Below are positions 26,901 through 37,935 of a stretch of 64,000 bases of DNA, piece after piece. The notes beneath the pieces were generated by a model. The model did not search any database, was not told where the DNA came from, and was given only the letters and a program-made list of their open reading frames with translations. Position 1 is the first letter of the stretch; every line of letters begins with the position of its first letter. The stretch covers positions 47,223 through 111,222 of the forward strand of contig JABVXU010000160.1 of NCBI GenBank assembly GCA_013365365.1, given 5' to 3'. A program made the translations under genes and the position numbers. This DNA comes from Cruorifilaria tuberocauda (taxonomy: Eukaryota; Nematoda; Chromadorea; Rhabditida; Onchocercidae).

Positions 26901-27021
26901 ACTGGAAAATTCGCCTCTTTATCGTGTAGCACCAGTTCGATCACCTCTGCAATCTACATCAACGCAGTCTCAGTCAACCAAAAACACTCAACAGAATGTC
27001 TCTCAAAGGGTCACTGCATGA
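2909..27021 (+). CDS. PAXIP1: PTIP/PAXIP1 homologue, four-BRCT nuclear adaptor (C. elegans PIS-1 type)
   Basis: Twenty-four exons give about 1017 residues: 2909-2971, 3162-3262, 3459-3528, 3721-3835, 3994-4077, 4184-4330, 4653-4798, 4924-4978, 8382-8635, 9200-9275, 22019-22090, 22824-23036, 23294-23398, 23498-23709, 24016-24153, 24395-24516, 24727-24929, 25385-25493, 25580-25706, 25914-26082, 26189-26289, 26416-26544, 26671-26746, 26855-27021. Residues 1-500 are rich in Ser, Pro and Gln with no fold seen. Four BRCT repeats follow, at roughly 502-617, 618-690, 785-865 and 895-985. The third carries VVCFSGFTPEEKDAL, ECTHLVV and VVGPNWV; the last ends in VHNVEIILTGILRQ, closely like the PTIP C-terminus. 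PTIP joins MLL3/4-type H3K4 methyltransferase complexes and binds phosphoproteins in DNA damage signalling. The N-terminal BRCT pair of vertebrate PTIP was not found. Intron 20 uses a GC donor. Exons 10-12 are the least certain. Confidence 0.88.
4979..8381 (+). other. Large PTIP intron 8 (3.4 kb)
   Basis: Bounded by GTTAGT at 4979 and TTTATTTAG at 8381. It is AT-rich, with a short run of TTAGTAA-type units at about 4981-5015. No exon, RNA gene or mobile element was recognised inside it. Short open frames here have no coding composition. Confidence 0.6.
13157..13253. repeat. Diverged tandem pair of about 42-bp units
   Basis: Units at 13157-13200 and 13214-13253 both start GCAATATA and end ATTATTAAAATAT or GTTATTAAAATAT, with intervening changes. 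The motif AGACATAC is also repeated at 13174 and 13201. This looks like an old local duplication. Confidence 0.5.
14075..14639 (+). other. Candidate nested or alternative exons inside PTIP intron 10
   Basis: Two stretches look coding. The first, 14075-14182, follows TTTTTAAG, opens with ARIRQQNNRNNRPELSLG, and can end at a CA|GTAGTA donor. The second, 14379-14639, follows GTTGCAG, includes GAYMIGFSQLSTEIGINLK and VLALPSPGTLNDMMSKVQ, and ends at a strong AAA|GTAAGT donor. Base composition is visibly richer in G and C than the surroundings. The pieces join in phase, and both ends are phase 1, the same phase as PTIP exons 10 and 11, so they could be cassette exons of that gene. A nested gene starting at the ATG at 14366 is the alternative. 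No domain was recognised. Confidence 0.3.
15958..15992. repeat. Short TG microsatellite
   Basis: A (GT)7 run at 15958-15971 is followed by imperfect TGTAT and TGTG units. It is simple-sequence DNA with no coding value. Confidence 0.7.
20856..20871. repeat. Short TA microsatellite
   Basis: An uninterrupted alternating TA run of about 16 bases within the large PTIP intron. Confidence 0.7.
21620..21795. repeat. TTA/ATT-rich imperfect repeat tract
   Basis: About 175 bases built from ATTATT, ATTAATT and ATTATCA units with almost no G. It lies about 220 bases upstream of the acceptor at 22018. It looks like expanded and decayed simple sequence. Confidence 0.6.
26083..26188 (+). other. GC-AG intron of the PTIP gene
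   Basis: The exon ends CTTCCAG at 26082 and the intron starts GCAAGT, the classical GC-donor consensus. It closes with AATACAG. Frame continuity into DSLDYFAHDEENEK requires this junction. Confidence 0.75.
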
Positions 27022-27087
27022 ATTTATTGCTCATATTGTTCCTTCACTTTCTCGATTCTTTTTCTGTTTTTTAGTTATCCATGCTGA

Positions 27088-27093
27088 AATAAA
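27088..27093 (+). terminator. Poly(A) signal of the PTIP gene
   Basis: AATAAA lies 67 bases past the TGA at 27019-27021. Another AATAAA-like site occurs near 27141. Confidence 0.5.
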
Positions 27094-28672
27094 TCTTATG
27101 TTTTTTTCTCTATCGTCTTTCTTGTTGTGTTTCAATTTTTAAATAAATTTGTTATTCCGGAGATCGATTTGTCTTGTTGTAGTTCTATTTTAAGTTGTAT
27201 TATAGTTCCCCACTGTAATAATACAGATTATTCCTTTTTTTGAAATTTTGATAGTATATCAAGTTTCAGGAATGTTAATATGTTGACAGATTTAAATCCC
27301 CAAAGTTTCTGCGGTAGTCGGTAGTGTTAACAGTATTAATTCGGATATTTTTGATAGACATTTATTGGAAATATTAGATATTTGAGATTTCGAAGAACCT
27401 TTACTGTAAATGATTAATTAAATTTGTGAAGAATAAGAATGCTGATCCAAATTATAATTTTCGTGCATATCGGGAAATATTTACAGGATTTTGTTCGGTA
27501 TGTTAATCATTTGGGTATTGCAAGAGAACCTGGGTTAGTCAAATAAAGTCAGTTTCAGATAGAAACAGGAAACTGTTAATGGCAAAAGGCAAAAACGGTA
27601 ACCCAATAAGTTCGCGTAATATGAGAGAGAAAGAGGTTCTCTGTAAGATGCATGGGAATCCTAGATATCCTTTAGCATTTTCTCGTGATAAAAGAAGATG
27701 GATGGTATAATAAATTTTTTAATTTTTTTTAAATTTGAGTAATAGGATTGTAGTAGCCGTAAAAATTGCATCTCGTCATTGCTCATAAGTAATATCGAAG
27801 GAACCTGATTTGAATTTGCGCTATCAATAGAGAAAAATCTTTATTGTGTTCATTATCAGTTGAAGATAATAGTAAAAACAAGTTTCATTTGATTTCGTGG
27901 GAACATTTGAAAATATTCGGTGATAAAAGCAACAGATGAACATGAGGAATATTTTATGTACGGAGAAAATGTGGGTCTGCTTATAGCGAGGTTCAAGTTA
28001 ACAAAAGAAAGGGTTGTGCATCGTGGCATACGGTGCAATAGTATTGATTGATAAAGTTTATAGTGATAGGAGGGATGCATAGACTGGAATTTGATTTTCT
28101 TCAGAATCAATATTCTGTGCTTTTTTCGTGACTAAATATTTATTGCTAATTTACGGAAGGTTTAATCATTAAGGTTATATGGCATGTTAGTGCTGCTCGC
28201 GAGCGTGAATTGATAGGTTCGACAGTTTTTTTGTATCAAGTTTTACATTGAGATATTTATGCACACATGCTCTCTCTCATAAACTTATTCGTTGCTGTAC
28301 CACAAATAACATTAAAATGATAATAAATGTTTCTCTTTCAAAAAGTGAAAAATTTTTTCTTGATTCTCCGAAAAATTCATTGAACATGAATGACGGGTGA
28401 AGTGTGCAATGAATTTAGGAGCGATTTTCTTTTTTTAAAATTAGCGGCTTGGTCATCGTGTGCTACTTGGTTCGACTCGAAAAGAGGCAGATAGACGAGG
28501 AGGGTTCCTAACATCGTGGCCTAGCTTAGCATTGCTCTTTCACTTCCCAAGGGTCTTTTTCTTCCTGACCATCTATATTGATTTAGAGCATCATATTAGT
28601 GAATTTACTTAGGAGAAATTATTGGCAATCTCTTTATTTGGCATAATCTCTTCCTTTTTACTTTATTTTTCA
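27094..28672. other. Intergenic region between the PTIP gene and gpb-2
   Basis: About 1.6 kb without an accepted gene. A slightly GC-richer island at 28440-28570 was checked for a tRNA because it contains GGTTCGACTC, but no T stem or acceptor stem closes. The region should hold the gpb-2 promoter. Confidence 0.5.
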
Positions 28673-28673
28673 G
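28665..28673 (+). other. Candidate spliced-leader acceptor of gpb-2
   Basis: TTTATTTTTCAG ends at 28673, 56 bases before the ATG at 28730, and no upstream exon fits it. This is consistent with trans-splicing of the mRNA. Confidence 0.4.
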
Positions 28674-28729
28674 GAAAAAATATCGGATATGTGATTAGTA
28701 CGTTAGCTTTCAAATTCTATTCTATCGAA

Positions 28730-31700
28730 ATGAGTGATGAACATTGTATCCCAGGTTTCATTATTATTTTGTTATAAATTATTTAAATAGTTATAAAGTA
28801 AACAAAAAGAGAGAATGAGAGTTGAATTTTTTTGTTGAAAAAATTATAGATTTAAAATTCCATTTCCAGGGAAATCTGTGATATTTATTTCGAAAAAATA
28901 TTGGATCTTTTCTTTAATGAAATAATCATGAAAACTGCCGATAACTTTTGAAATAGATCGTATTCTTACTTTTTAGTTCCAGCGGAAACGGAAGAAAAGA
29001 CAACTGCAGATGAATCATCTACAGCAAAAATCATTGCATCTGTTCAAGCTATTGCTGTAGAAACTGGAGCAAGGGAAATATTTATAATATTTTACTTTCT
29101 TCATTTTATTTTCTTTATATTAGACTGTTTGTTAATGTATTTATTAAGTCATTGTTATACTTTGTTGCAAACGTCTGTCGATAGATTTTTTTATTATTTT
29201 AGAAATTCAGATATCGTTGATGTACTTGCCCGTGAAGCAGAAGATCTCCGGAAAAAGTTGGAAGCGGAACGAAAGAAACTGAATGATGTTTCGAGTGAGT
29301 TCTTAAGGATACTGTTCATTTTAAATAATTTTTTTTGCGTTTTTATGGAGCTAATTTTTCTATCATAAAAGAAAATTTTAATATATACTAAAGAAATATT
29401 TTAGTTCTTGTTTCACTCTTTGATATCTCCATTAAAACAGTCATTTATTGTTTAGTGGTATTAGGAATTTGTTTTGTGCTGTGTTACAAATAGTTCGTGA
29501 TTGAAATTTCCAAAAAATATTTACTTTAGTTGAACAGGCAGCCGAGAGTCTCGAACCATTAACACAGCTAAGTATTAAACAACGTCGTATATTGAAAGGA
29601 CATGCTGGAAAAGTGCTCTGCATGGATTGGTCCTTAGATAAACGACATATTGTTTCTTCTTCACAGGTTCTTGTTTCCATAACAATTTGTACATTTTTTC
29701 GATCGAAAATATTTGTCATTCAAAACCATAAATACCTAGTTTCCATCGTGAAAACTTTTGGGACATATTGTTGTTTGGTATATTGTAATAGTATATTATT
29801 GTTTAGCAGATAATAATTGTATTAAAAAATTTATTCGTTGAAAGATTGACCCTATAGCAAATAATAGTGTCGATAGACTTTTATATTTGTATAGGATTTG
29901 TTCTGGAAATTGCTTGAATAATGGATTTAAATAATACGGCTGAGAAAGAGAAAGCGAGTGATAAAAAGGGAAATCATTTAACGGAAGAAATTTATATAGC
30001 ATAGAATTGATGGCTATAGTTATACTTTGATTATATAGATATTTTACAATTTAATAATTTCTTTTGCATAAATATCATTTATACAAAAATAATCATAGGT
30101 GATTTGATATTGTGAAGTTTCTTTGATTTTTCCTGCAGTTCCAATCGTCTTATTTATCACACTCGATAATTTTTTTGTGTTCTGCGTTTTCGAGTCTTCC
30201 AATTTCTTTTGTGGTGCTGTCATCAGATTTGAAATATTTTTTTCATACCTATCGTAATAGAGCGCGCATCAATTAGCAATACCAAAACATGAGATCGGTA
30301 GCAATTAAATTGATCATTTCTATTATCCGTTTTGCAGGTGAAGACAGATCCATTTATTCAATTTTTTTTTAATTCAAAAGAAGTAAATATTTGCAAAGGA
30401 TAGTAATTCTTTATCCTTTGAAATAATAACAAAGATATAATAGTGTTGAAATTATGAAATTTTGTGCACTTTTTTCACTCTTGCCTTTCTTTCCATTAAT
30501 CATAATTCAAAAAAAAAACCAAGAGTGAGATAATTTATTATCGTTCTTTGTTCAGCACATTAAAAGAAAAATATCTCTTTAGATGAAGACAGGATGAAGA
30601 TCGTAATTCTACTCTAAAATTTCTAACTAAAAATCGGTATTTAATGTTCGGTTTATTTGATGGTTGAATAACAAGGTACAATTAAATTTGGTTGTTTAGG
30701 ACGGAAAAGTAATCGTGTGGGATGGTTTTACAACAAATAAAGAACATGCGTTAACCATGCCAACAACATGGGTGATGGCCTGCGCTTATTCTCCTAGTGC
30801 ACAGATGATTGCTTGCGGGTACTTCAAAATTTTCGAGCGCTCCATTTTTAAACTCCATTATATCTTTATAAAAACTAGTTCAGAGAAGGTAAACGGAAAG
30901 CTTTATCGTGAAAAAGTAATTGGTTTAAATTATTATCTAAAACGGTTTTTATAGCTATCATTTTAAAAGAATTTAAAATAATCATTTCAAATTCCTTAAA
31001 ATGATAGTTTTATTAAAATGTGAAATAATGACAAAATAATGATTTCGAGTTTTATAAAATATTCGTAATGATTGTAGAGGTTTGGATAATAAGTGTTCCG
31101 TAGTGCCGCTAAGTTTTGAAGATGACATCTTGCAAAAAAAGCGATCTGTTGCGACGCACACAAGCTATATGTCATGCTGTATCTTCCTTAGATCTGACAA
31201 CTTAGTGAGTTTTTCTATTTTTCATAATTAAAACTAAAAAAATTATTCATTTACATTATTAAGCTGTGAAAACTCAAATTGTCACTTAAAATAAAGAATT
31301 TGAGCTCACTTCTTTACAGCTTCTGACTGGTAGCGGTGACTCGACATGTGCCATATGGGATGTGGAGAGTGGCCAGATGATTCAAAATTTTCATGGTCAC
31401 ATTGGTGATGTTTTTGCAGTTGATGTGCCAAAAAGCGATACTGGCAACATTTTCATTTCTGGGGCATGTCTGATTTTTGTTTTATTATTCATTCTTGACA
31501 AAATCTTGGACTTTTCAGCAGATTCGCTTTTCGCACGTAAATAAATTAAATTCGTTAACATTGTCGGCCGAAATAGTTCCTTTCTCATTGCTGATGTTGA
31601 ATATTTTATAAAAATTTCGAGTTAAATACGGTTTCAAGGGAGCAGACAAGCATGCATTAGTTTGGGATATAAGAACGGGGCAGTGTGTGCAGAGTTTCGA

Positions 31701-32511
31701 AGGGCATGAAGCAGACATCAATACTGTTAGATTCCATCCAAATAATGATGCTTTCGCTACTGGTTCAGATGATGCTTCAGTAAGTTTGTCACTGTTTTCA
31801 TTTTTTGTATCGTGGTATTTCTTTTTTGGTTATGAAAATTCCTACAGCATACTGGAGTATGAATTTCAAAATCTTGTGCGATTAATAACCACATTATTAT
31901 ATTCCTCTGTATTTTAGTGCCGGTTGTTTGATCTACGCGCCGATCGACAGGTATGTGTTTATGAAAAAGAATCAGTTTTGTTTCCAGTGAACGGTGTTGA
32001 CTTCAGCTTGAGCGGTGAGTAAATTATCTTAGTAATTATTGTTTTAAAGCGAATTGATAAAAAAATCTACGAAGATCATGAAATTCAAGACACTGCTTAA
32101 TTTATAATGGTAATGGGACTAAACGTTAAACATGATTATGATTTTTGATATATAATAATAATAATAATGAAAATTTCAGGTCGTATACTTTTTGCTGGTT
32201 ATGGTGATTATCGCGTTGGTGTATGGGATTCTCTAAAATGTGTACGTCATTCAGTTCTATATGGTCATGAAAATAGAATTTCGTGTCTACGAACAAGTCC
32301 AGATGGAACTGCAATATGCACTGCCAGCTGGGACTGCACCATTCGTGTAAGTTCGTTCCAAAAGTCTTACTTTGTGTCCTTATTAGATATTAATGAAATG
32401 ATCTTGATTCCATTAATTGCAATGCGAGGCAATCGATCAACTCCGCCAGCAATTATCCTATCCATTGTTTGATTTAGCGTTATGCTCTCGTTTTTTCAGA
32501 TATGGGCGTAA
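28730..32511 (+). CDS. gpb-2: G protein beta-5 subunit (GPB-2 type)
   Basis: Eleven exons give 385 residues: 28730-28754, 28977-29073, 29203-29294, 29530-29666, 30700-30818, 31078-31204, 31320-31463, 31639-31779, 31918-32014, 32180-32346, 32500-32511. An N-terminal helix ([20 protein letters not shown]) is followed by seven WD repeats: [99 protein letters not shown] and [28 protein letters not shown] and LFDLRADR point to Gbeta-5 rather than Gbeta-1. Gbeta-5 forms obligate dimers with R7 RGS proteins through their GGL domain and restrains Go and Gq signalling, mainly in neurons and muscle. Two junctions are odd: the exon 2 donor reads AG|GG, and exon 7 uses either a GC donor or a shifted GT-AG pair. 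The identity is firm. Confidence 0.93.
29074..29202 (+). other. gpb-2 intron 2 with a GG donor, open in frame
   Basis: Homology and phase place the junction at GCA-AG|GGAAAT, so the intron begins GG instead of GT. It is 129 bases, exactly 43 codons, and contains no in-frame stop. If retained it would add a strongly hydrophobic stretch rich in Phe, Ile and Leu. Either this is a noncanonical site, a single-base variant or sequencing error at the donor, or a real retained segment. Confidence 0.6.
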
Positions 32512-33282
32512 AGACAACGACAGTTGGGTTTTATTCGCTGTTCAAATCCACTTCCATTTTTCAGTCAGCATAAGAACTCGGAAAACGAACAGCAACTCAT
32601 TTTCTGATTTCTCATCTGCTTTCAATGGCTATTTGTGCATTGTTCGTAACAGTTTAAAAAGTAATCTAGAACTAGATAACCTTGAACTATGTGTATGTTA
32701 TACGTCTATAAGCATTTAATTTTATTCTGTACGTCATCTGCACAATAAGCATTCGGATGTTGCATAGTAAATCTCCATGTTTAAGCAATTTAATCGACAT
32801 CACTAATGTATATTTTCGAATATTAAAATCGAATCGACAGGAAAAAAAACTTACCTCATCTCTACATACAATTCAAAGAATTATTGCATTTGATTTCATC
32901 TTTTTTTAGATTTCTGAATCGCACAACATCGTCACACAATTTGCTGCTAATTACATGCTTTGTTGCTTATAAACATATAACATCCGCTCAATCAGTCGTT
33001 TTTTTTTAAAATTACTAAAAATCATGATTAGTGGTAAATAAAAAGACTATAGAGCTTCATATTTAACGATCAGGAATTTTTAACAGAAACAAAATGTTCC
33101 TGACTTCAAAAGTAAAAATGAAGATCTGTTTTCATAATCTTATCATTTAATTAATAAAGTATTTACAAATATGTATCGAAATACTGGTACAGTTAGAAAA
33201 CACGAATAGCATCATGAAACATCACAGATGAAAATATCAACAACAGAAAAGAAAGCAAATTAACTGCAGTAAGGTTTTTTCT
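32512..33282. other. Convergent 3' intergenic region (gpb-2 and METTL17)
   Basis: The two genes end tail-to-tail. AATAAA at 33037-33042 could end gpb-2 transcripts. No gene or RNA was seen in the stretch. Confidence 0.5.
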
Positions 33283-33287
33283 TTATT
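33282..33287 (-). terminator. Poly(A) signal overlapping the METTL17 stop codon
   Basis: On the minus strand the last codons read CAA TAA AG, so AATAAA overlaps the TAA stop. If used, the 3' UTR would be only about 10-25 bases. Confidence 0.4.
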
Positions 33288-36200
33288 GTGTTCTTGGCAA
33301 TTTTTCCTCTGAAGACCCATTCACTGCTTCTTCATACACATCAAACTCCGAATCAGATCCTACAGCTCTCATCTGAACAAAATATTCGATAAGATGTTAA
33401 CGTAGAAAGAATGAAGGTTTTCACCGCGCAAATTATTCATTCTAATAAATCTTGCAAATTATTTATTCTAATTCATTTTTGAAACTTCACAAAACTACGC
33501 ATACACGCGAAAAACAAATGCTTTACTTTATATTTATCTTTATGAAACCACAAGATGTAGCATGTCTCATTAAGTGAGATCACGAAAAGATTGCATAAAA
33601 AGTAACCTCAATTGGCAATATTCGACCTGTTTCAACATTTTTAATCAATTTGTAGATTTTGCCCATGCTTCTGGATGCTGTGAAACGCTGTATTCCACAA
33701 AATGGTGTGCAAACCGTGCAGTTCACATGCCCTCCTCCAGGTTTTAGCTGAAGTTAAGTAATACCAAACCTCAGAAAAACGATTTAACAATGATGAGCAG
33801 GCCGAAATTTTAGTCTGTTTTTTGTTCATAACAAGAATCAAAAATTGTATTCACTTTTGTTTACGTTGCTCAATCATCAAAAAATACTTGTCAGAAAAAG
33901 ACAACATATACATCTTTATTGTTTTAAATTGGAACAAACAAACCGTCAGAAGTCTGCTTTCAGATATCTGACGAGGTCTTGCTCCTTTGGCCATAATAAT
34001 ATAACTGAAAGATCCTGTTTCGGTATTAAAAATCTGCTTCCGCCCATCAGCTCGTAACACGTTCCACTGAGTTGAAAAACTGCATACATCTCTGGAACAA
34101 GAGATTCGCTAAATATATTTACTGAAAACAATTTCTGACTTATGGAATAATGTGAAAATCAAAAAAAAGCAATAGTTGCAAATGAACTGAAGTGAAAAAG
34201 AGAATTAAATTTCTAGCACAACATACTAACTTCGCTTTCTTCACGTTTTTTGGGCATCCTTGATCATGTGGACATGGAGCAAACACATATCCAGGCTCTA
34301 ATCTGGTTGGTAGAACTGTATTTGGTGGGAGCTAAAACTAGTTACATCAGATAACAATTCCATATGTACACAAGATAGTCGTGATTGTTGGTCGATTGCC
34401 ACCTAAATCAATACAATTCAAGTGCACATGCACATACGCTGCCAGTTCTAGAAAATGACAGCTGCAATATGCTGCCACAGTCCTAAGTACTGAGCCATTC
34501 TTTAGATCTCAAGTATTCCAGCTTACCATATTTTTAATAAGATTATAACGCATATAATTCGATAATTGCTGATCAGTTAAGATGCATTCTGCTTCTTCAC
34601 TCAATATTTTCGCTTCCATCAGGACCTGCCGAGTTTGTTCGCGATGAAGTTCACAGCCACCCATTAGAATATAATCTCTGGCTTCCATCAACGCATTATA
34701 GCCACCTTTACAGCTTCCGTCGATCAGTACCAAATACCTTGATTACAATCATTAATAGGCTTTTGAACCTTTTCGGGGAATTTTTAAATTTCTTTATTTT
34801 CAATATTTTAAAACTACTCATTTGAAATAGACAACAATTCCGAGATTACACCAACTCACTTGTTCGTTCGTCTCCATAAATTCATTAGCAACTCAGTGCG
34901 TGATTCATCGGAAGCCAATTCAGCAAGAAGACGATGAACAATTATCACATCAAAAGTATTATTTAATGATGGTGCCAAAAACTTTCGGAAGCTAATACCT
35001 GGATGCACAAACGGATGTCCATTGTTTTCACCATTACCCTAAAAATAATGACGAACGTCATATTCATATATCACAGGAATTTGTTAAATTAAATCATAAA
35101 AAACTGTGAAAATACAAAATTAACAAAATGTGATAAACATACCCTTAAAATATCCATACAAAATTGACTTATTTCTTCATTTGAATCGATTAGCTGATAA
35201 CATTTAACTCGTTCTCCCCAATGTTCGAAAGCAGCCCAAAATGCAGCACCAGAACCGCTTCCATAATCCAAAACCGTTTCTGGGATATATTCGCTATTTT
35301 TGAATTCTTGTAATACAAAATGAACTTCCGAATAATTAGGTGCAAATCTAAAAACTGAAAAATACTGGAATACTTGAAATTTTGGACTTTTTCAACATCA
35401 GTTTTTCCGATTTGCGTGCTTGGAGCAAGTTGGTCAAATTAAACCATAAAATTGGAAAATATAAACTCAACTGAATGGACTAATCTTAATGATTCAAGTC
35501 ATTTTAAATCATATCGTCCAGCATCAGAGTAGAGTCAGTGGCACGATTGAATGAGATGATAAAATAAAAATTAAAAATGTACCTGGCTAATGTATAAGCT
35601 GCAGCATGCTCACGCGTTTTAAAGTCCAGCGGCTTCCAATTGTATCTGGTATGACGCAACAATTTACCTACTTTCTTATTTACTTCAAAATCGAATGCCT
35701 CTAGCTAAAAATAAATTTTATAAACCAGTCGAAATTCTAATCTCATCTAAATTTTAAGCTTCAAACACTTGCGACTGATATAATGTATTCTACCAAACAT
35801 AAATTAAAGATAAAAATTTAACTGAGTTAAAAACTTAATCTACGTGAAAGCGAAATCAGATTTTAAAACAAGAAATTCACAGAATTGAAACTAACAACTT
35901 TCTGACTGACAGAATTACGATCCAGAAATGCACTTTCGGCTTCTAACATTTTCTTAATTTCATTGCGTGCTTCTCGTACTTCTTCTGGTGATGCTGGAAA
36001 CTGGCGTTGAGTTAGCTTTTCTTTTAGCTAAAAATACTAAAAAATTAAAATTTAACAAATTTCATGCAAAATCCGTGTATAATTTTTCTCAACTTAGCCA
36101 AAACTACGGCTGTGATCAAAAAAAAATGACTGCATTAAACAGCATTTAATACCTACATAAGAATGCTTACAATTAACAGAACTATTCAGCATATATCAGT

Positions 36201-37249
36201 CTGAAAAGTAGCAGTACAATAACAATTGAGGGAAAGAAAGCTTGCGATTTCAACGGACTCTGACTAAACAATGACTAATGATATACCAATTTCTTTATTA
36301 AATCAATAAAAAAATCATCAATGGATTATAATTTTTAGCTATTTCCTTGAATACTTTGCCATCCGAAAGCAACTATTTATAGCCGGATTAAAAAATTCAC
36401 AAAGTTTATTACACAAATCCATGTAAGATGATTCAAGTTCATAAACAATTAATAAAAACGACCTTATATATTCAAAAAATCAAAGAAAAATAATTCGAAC
36501 CTGATCAGCTTCAGATTGTAGAATTTTCGGATTTCTAGAACATGACGCAAGTGCATTCCATAGACCAACGATTGCTTTTTGTGGTAAAACTCCGCTACAT
36601 TTCAATCGAACTTTTTTGGCTAAAAGCATTTTAAATCATCGCTTGTCTTTTCCAGAAATCTCTATTTTCCAGTCATAGAATATATTCTACCTATATATTT
36701 ATAAACAGTCCCTAATTCGAATAATATGGAAAAGATTGACTCGAACTACGCAACCATGAATTAATTGATGAACATTTTGATAATTATAAAGATCTTCATT
36801 TGAAACCAACAAGAATCGTTAAACTTAAATTCCGTTACAGAGATTTCTTGCATGTCTCGAAGTATAGGATAAAATTACGTGATTTTTCTCTAAAAAATTA
36901 AAATCTCAAAAATTCTTAAGAAACCTGTGTCATTTTTCAACCTGAAATAATCCAAGAATTATTTGACTGAAAAAATAATTTAAAAGTATGCGCAAACTAA
37001 GTAACGAAACAATTTGTATTATAAAAAAGAACTATTTATCACATAGATCCAGAATTTGTTTAAAAAAACGACAAATCATCTTTTACCACCAACATCCTTC
37101 AGTTGCATAATGCTTTTTGCGCCTGTTTCAACATTCACCGAAATAGCATTAACACTTCCATCATCCAAATTTCTCGACAATCCTAATGCGGTTCGCTGCC
37201 CAGCACTAAAGTGACATAATGTTTGGAATAAAGGGAATATTTTCCTCAT
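33283..37249 (-). CDS. METTL17: METTL17/Rsm22-like mitochondrial small-subunit assembly factor
   Basis: Eleven exons on the minus strand give 535 residues: 37249-37087, 36619-36501, 36027-35899, 35704-35583, 35347-35143, 35038-34860, 34737-34527, 34331-34231, 34091-33944, 33747-33607, 33372-33283. The start MRKIFPLFQTLCHFSAGQR looks like a mitochondrial presequence. EHAAAYTLARFAPNYSEVHF and the SAM-binding-like motif VLDYGSGSGAAFWAAFEHWG are Rsm22 hallmarks. RLEPGYVFAPCPHDQGC, DVCSF and HVNCTVC carry the four cysteines expected for the family's Fe-S cluster. FSYIIMAKGARPRQISES follows the cluster. The family helps assemble the mitochondrial small ribosomal subunit; methyltransferase activity is doubtful. 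TTTTCAG ending at 37297 in minus orientation, 48 bases before the ATG, looks like an SL acceptor. The gene is head-to-head with the Galpha gene, with the microexon candidate between them. Confidence 0.92.
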
Positions 37250-37935
37250 CTTTAATTAGTTCGCTACAACCAATGGCCGCTGATTTTCAAGTAATCCTGA
37301 AAATTAACTTTCATTTTTGAAAAAGTGCAATATTCGGTAGAATGAATTTTGCCTGAGCACAGATTATCTCAGTCAGTAATTATGGTGACATTACAATGAC
37401 AATGAACTAAATTTTTCGATTTAAATCGAGAAAGAATAGAAAAATGAGCCAATAAACAATACCATAACAGTAACCGCACAATGTATCATCGACCAGTGGA
37501 TCACTGAACAATGCGAAATATGGTTTGTATCAGACATGAAAATATTACGTCTCTTCAAATGTAAGCACCGATGTAAATATTCAAGAAACTATTTGACTAT
37601 TTGAGCTGTATTTGTGCTATATCATTCATTGCTCTCAATCAATTATTCATATTAACATTAAGATGAGTAAATTTGTAGCTCTAATTAGTTTGATATGAAG
37701 GAAACAATTCGCTTGCCATTATGCATCAATGGGCAGTGGGCATTCTTGTGTGTAATAGATCTAGTTAATTAACTGTGTTCCTCTTCGGCCACGTCTTTCA
37801 GGTAAATTATGCTTTTTCGGAAATAATTAAATATTGGATTTTCTAGAGTTAAGTTTTTCAGGAAGTAAAATTAAATCTCACATTTTTAAATTAAGATGTT
37901 CATCATTTCCTTGAGTCAAAACTTCTACTTTTACC

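Noticed and set aside
28440..28570. Possible tRNA because of GGTTCGACTC
   Set aside because: Neither the T stem nor a seven-base acceptor stem pairs, on either strand.
33946..34131. Alternative 61-codon minus-strand frame with many Leu and Tyr
   Set aside because: It overlaps METTL17 exon 9 in another frame; the accepted frame carries the conserved FSYIIMAKG motif and fits both junction phases.
37769..37794. Alternative last exon of the microexon gene, short acidic tail
   Set aside because: Phase fits, but its acceptor is poorer than ATATTTAG at 38040; kept only as an alternative.
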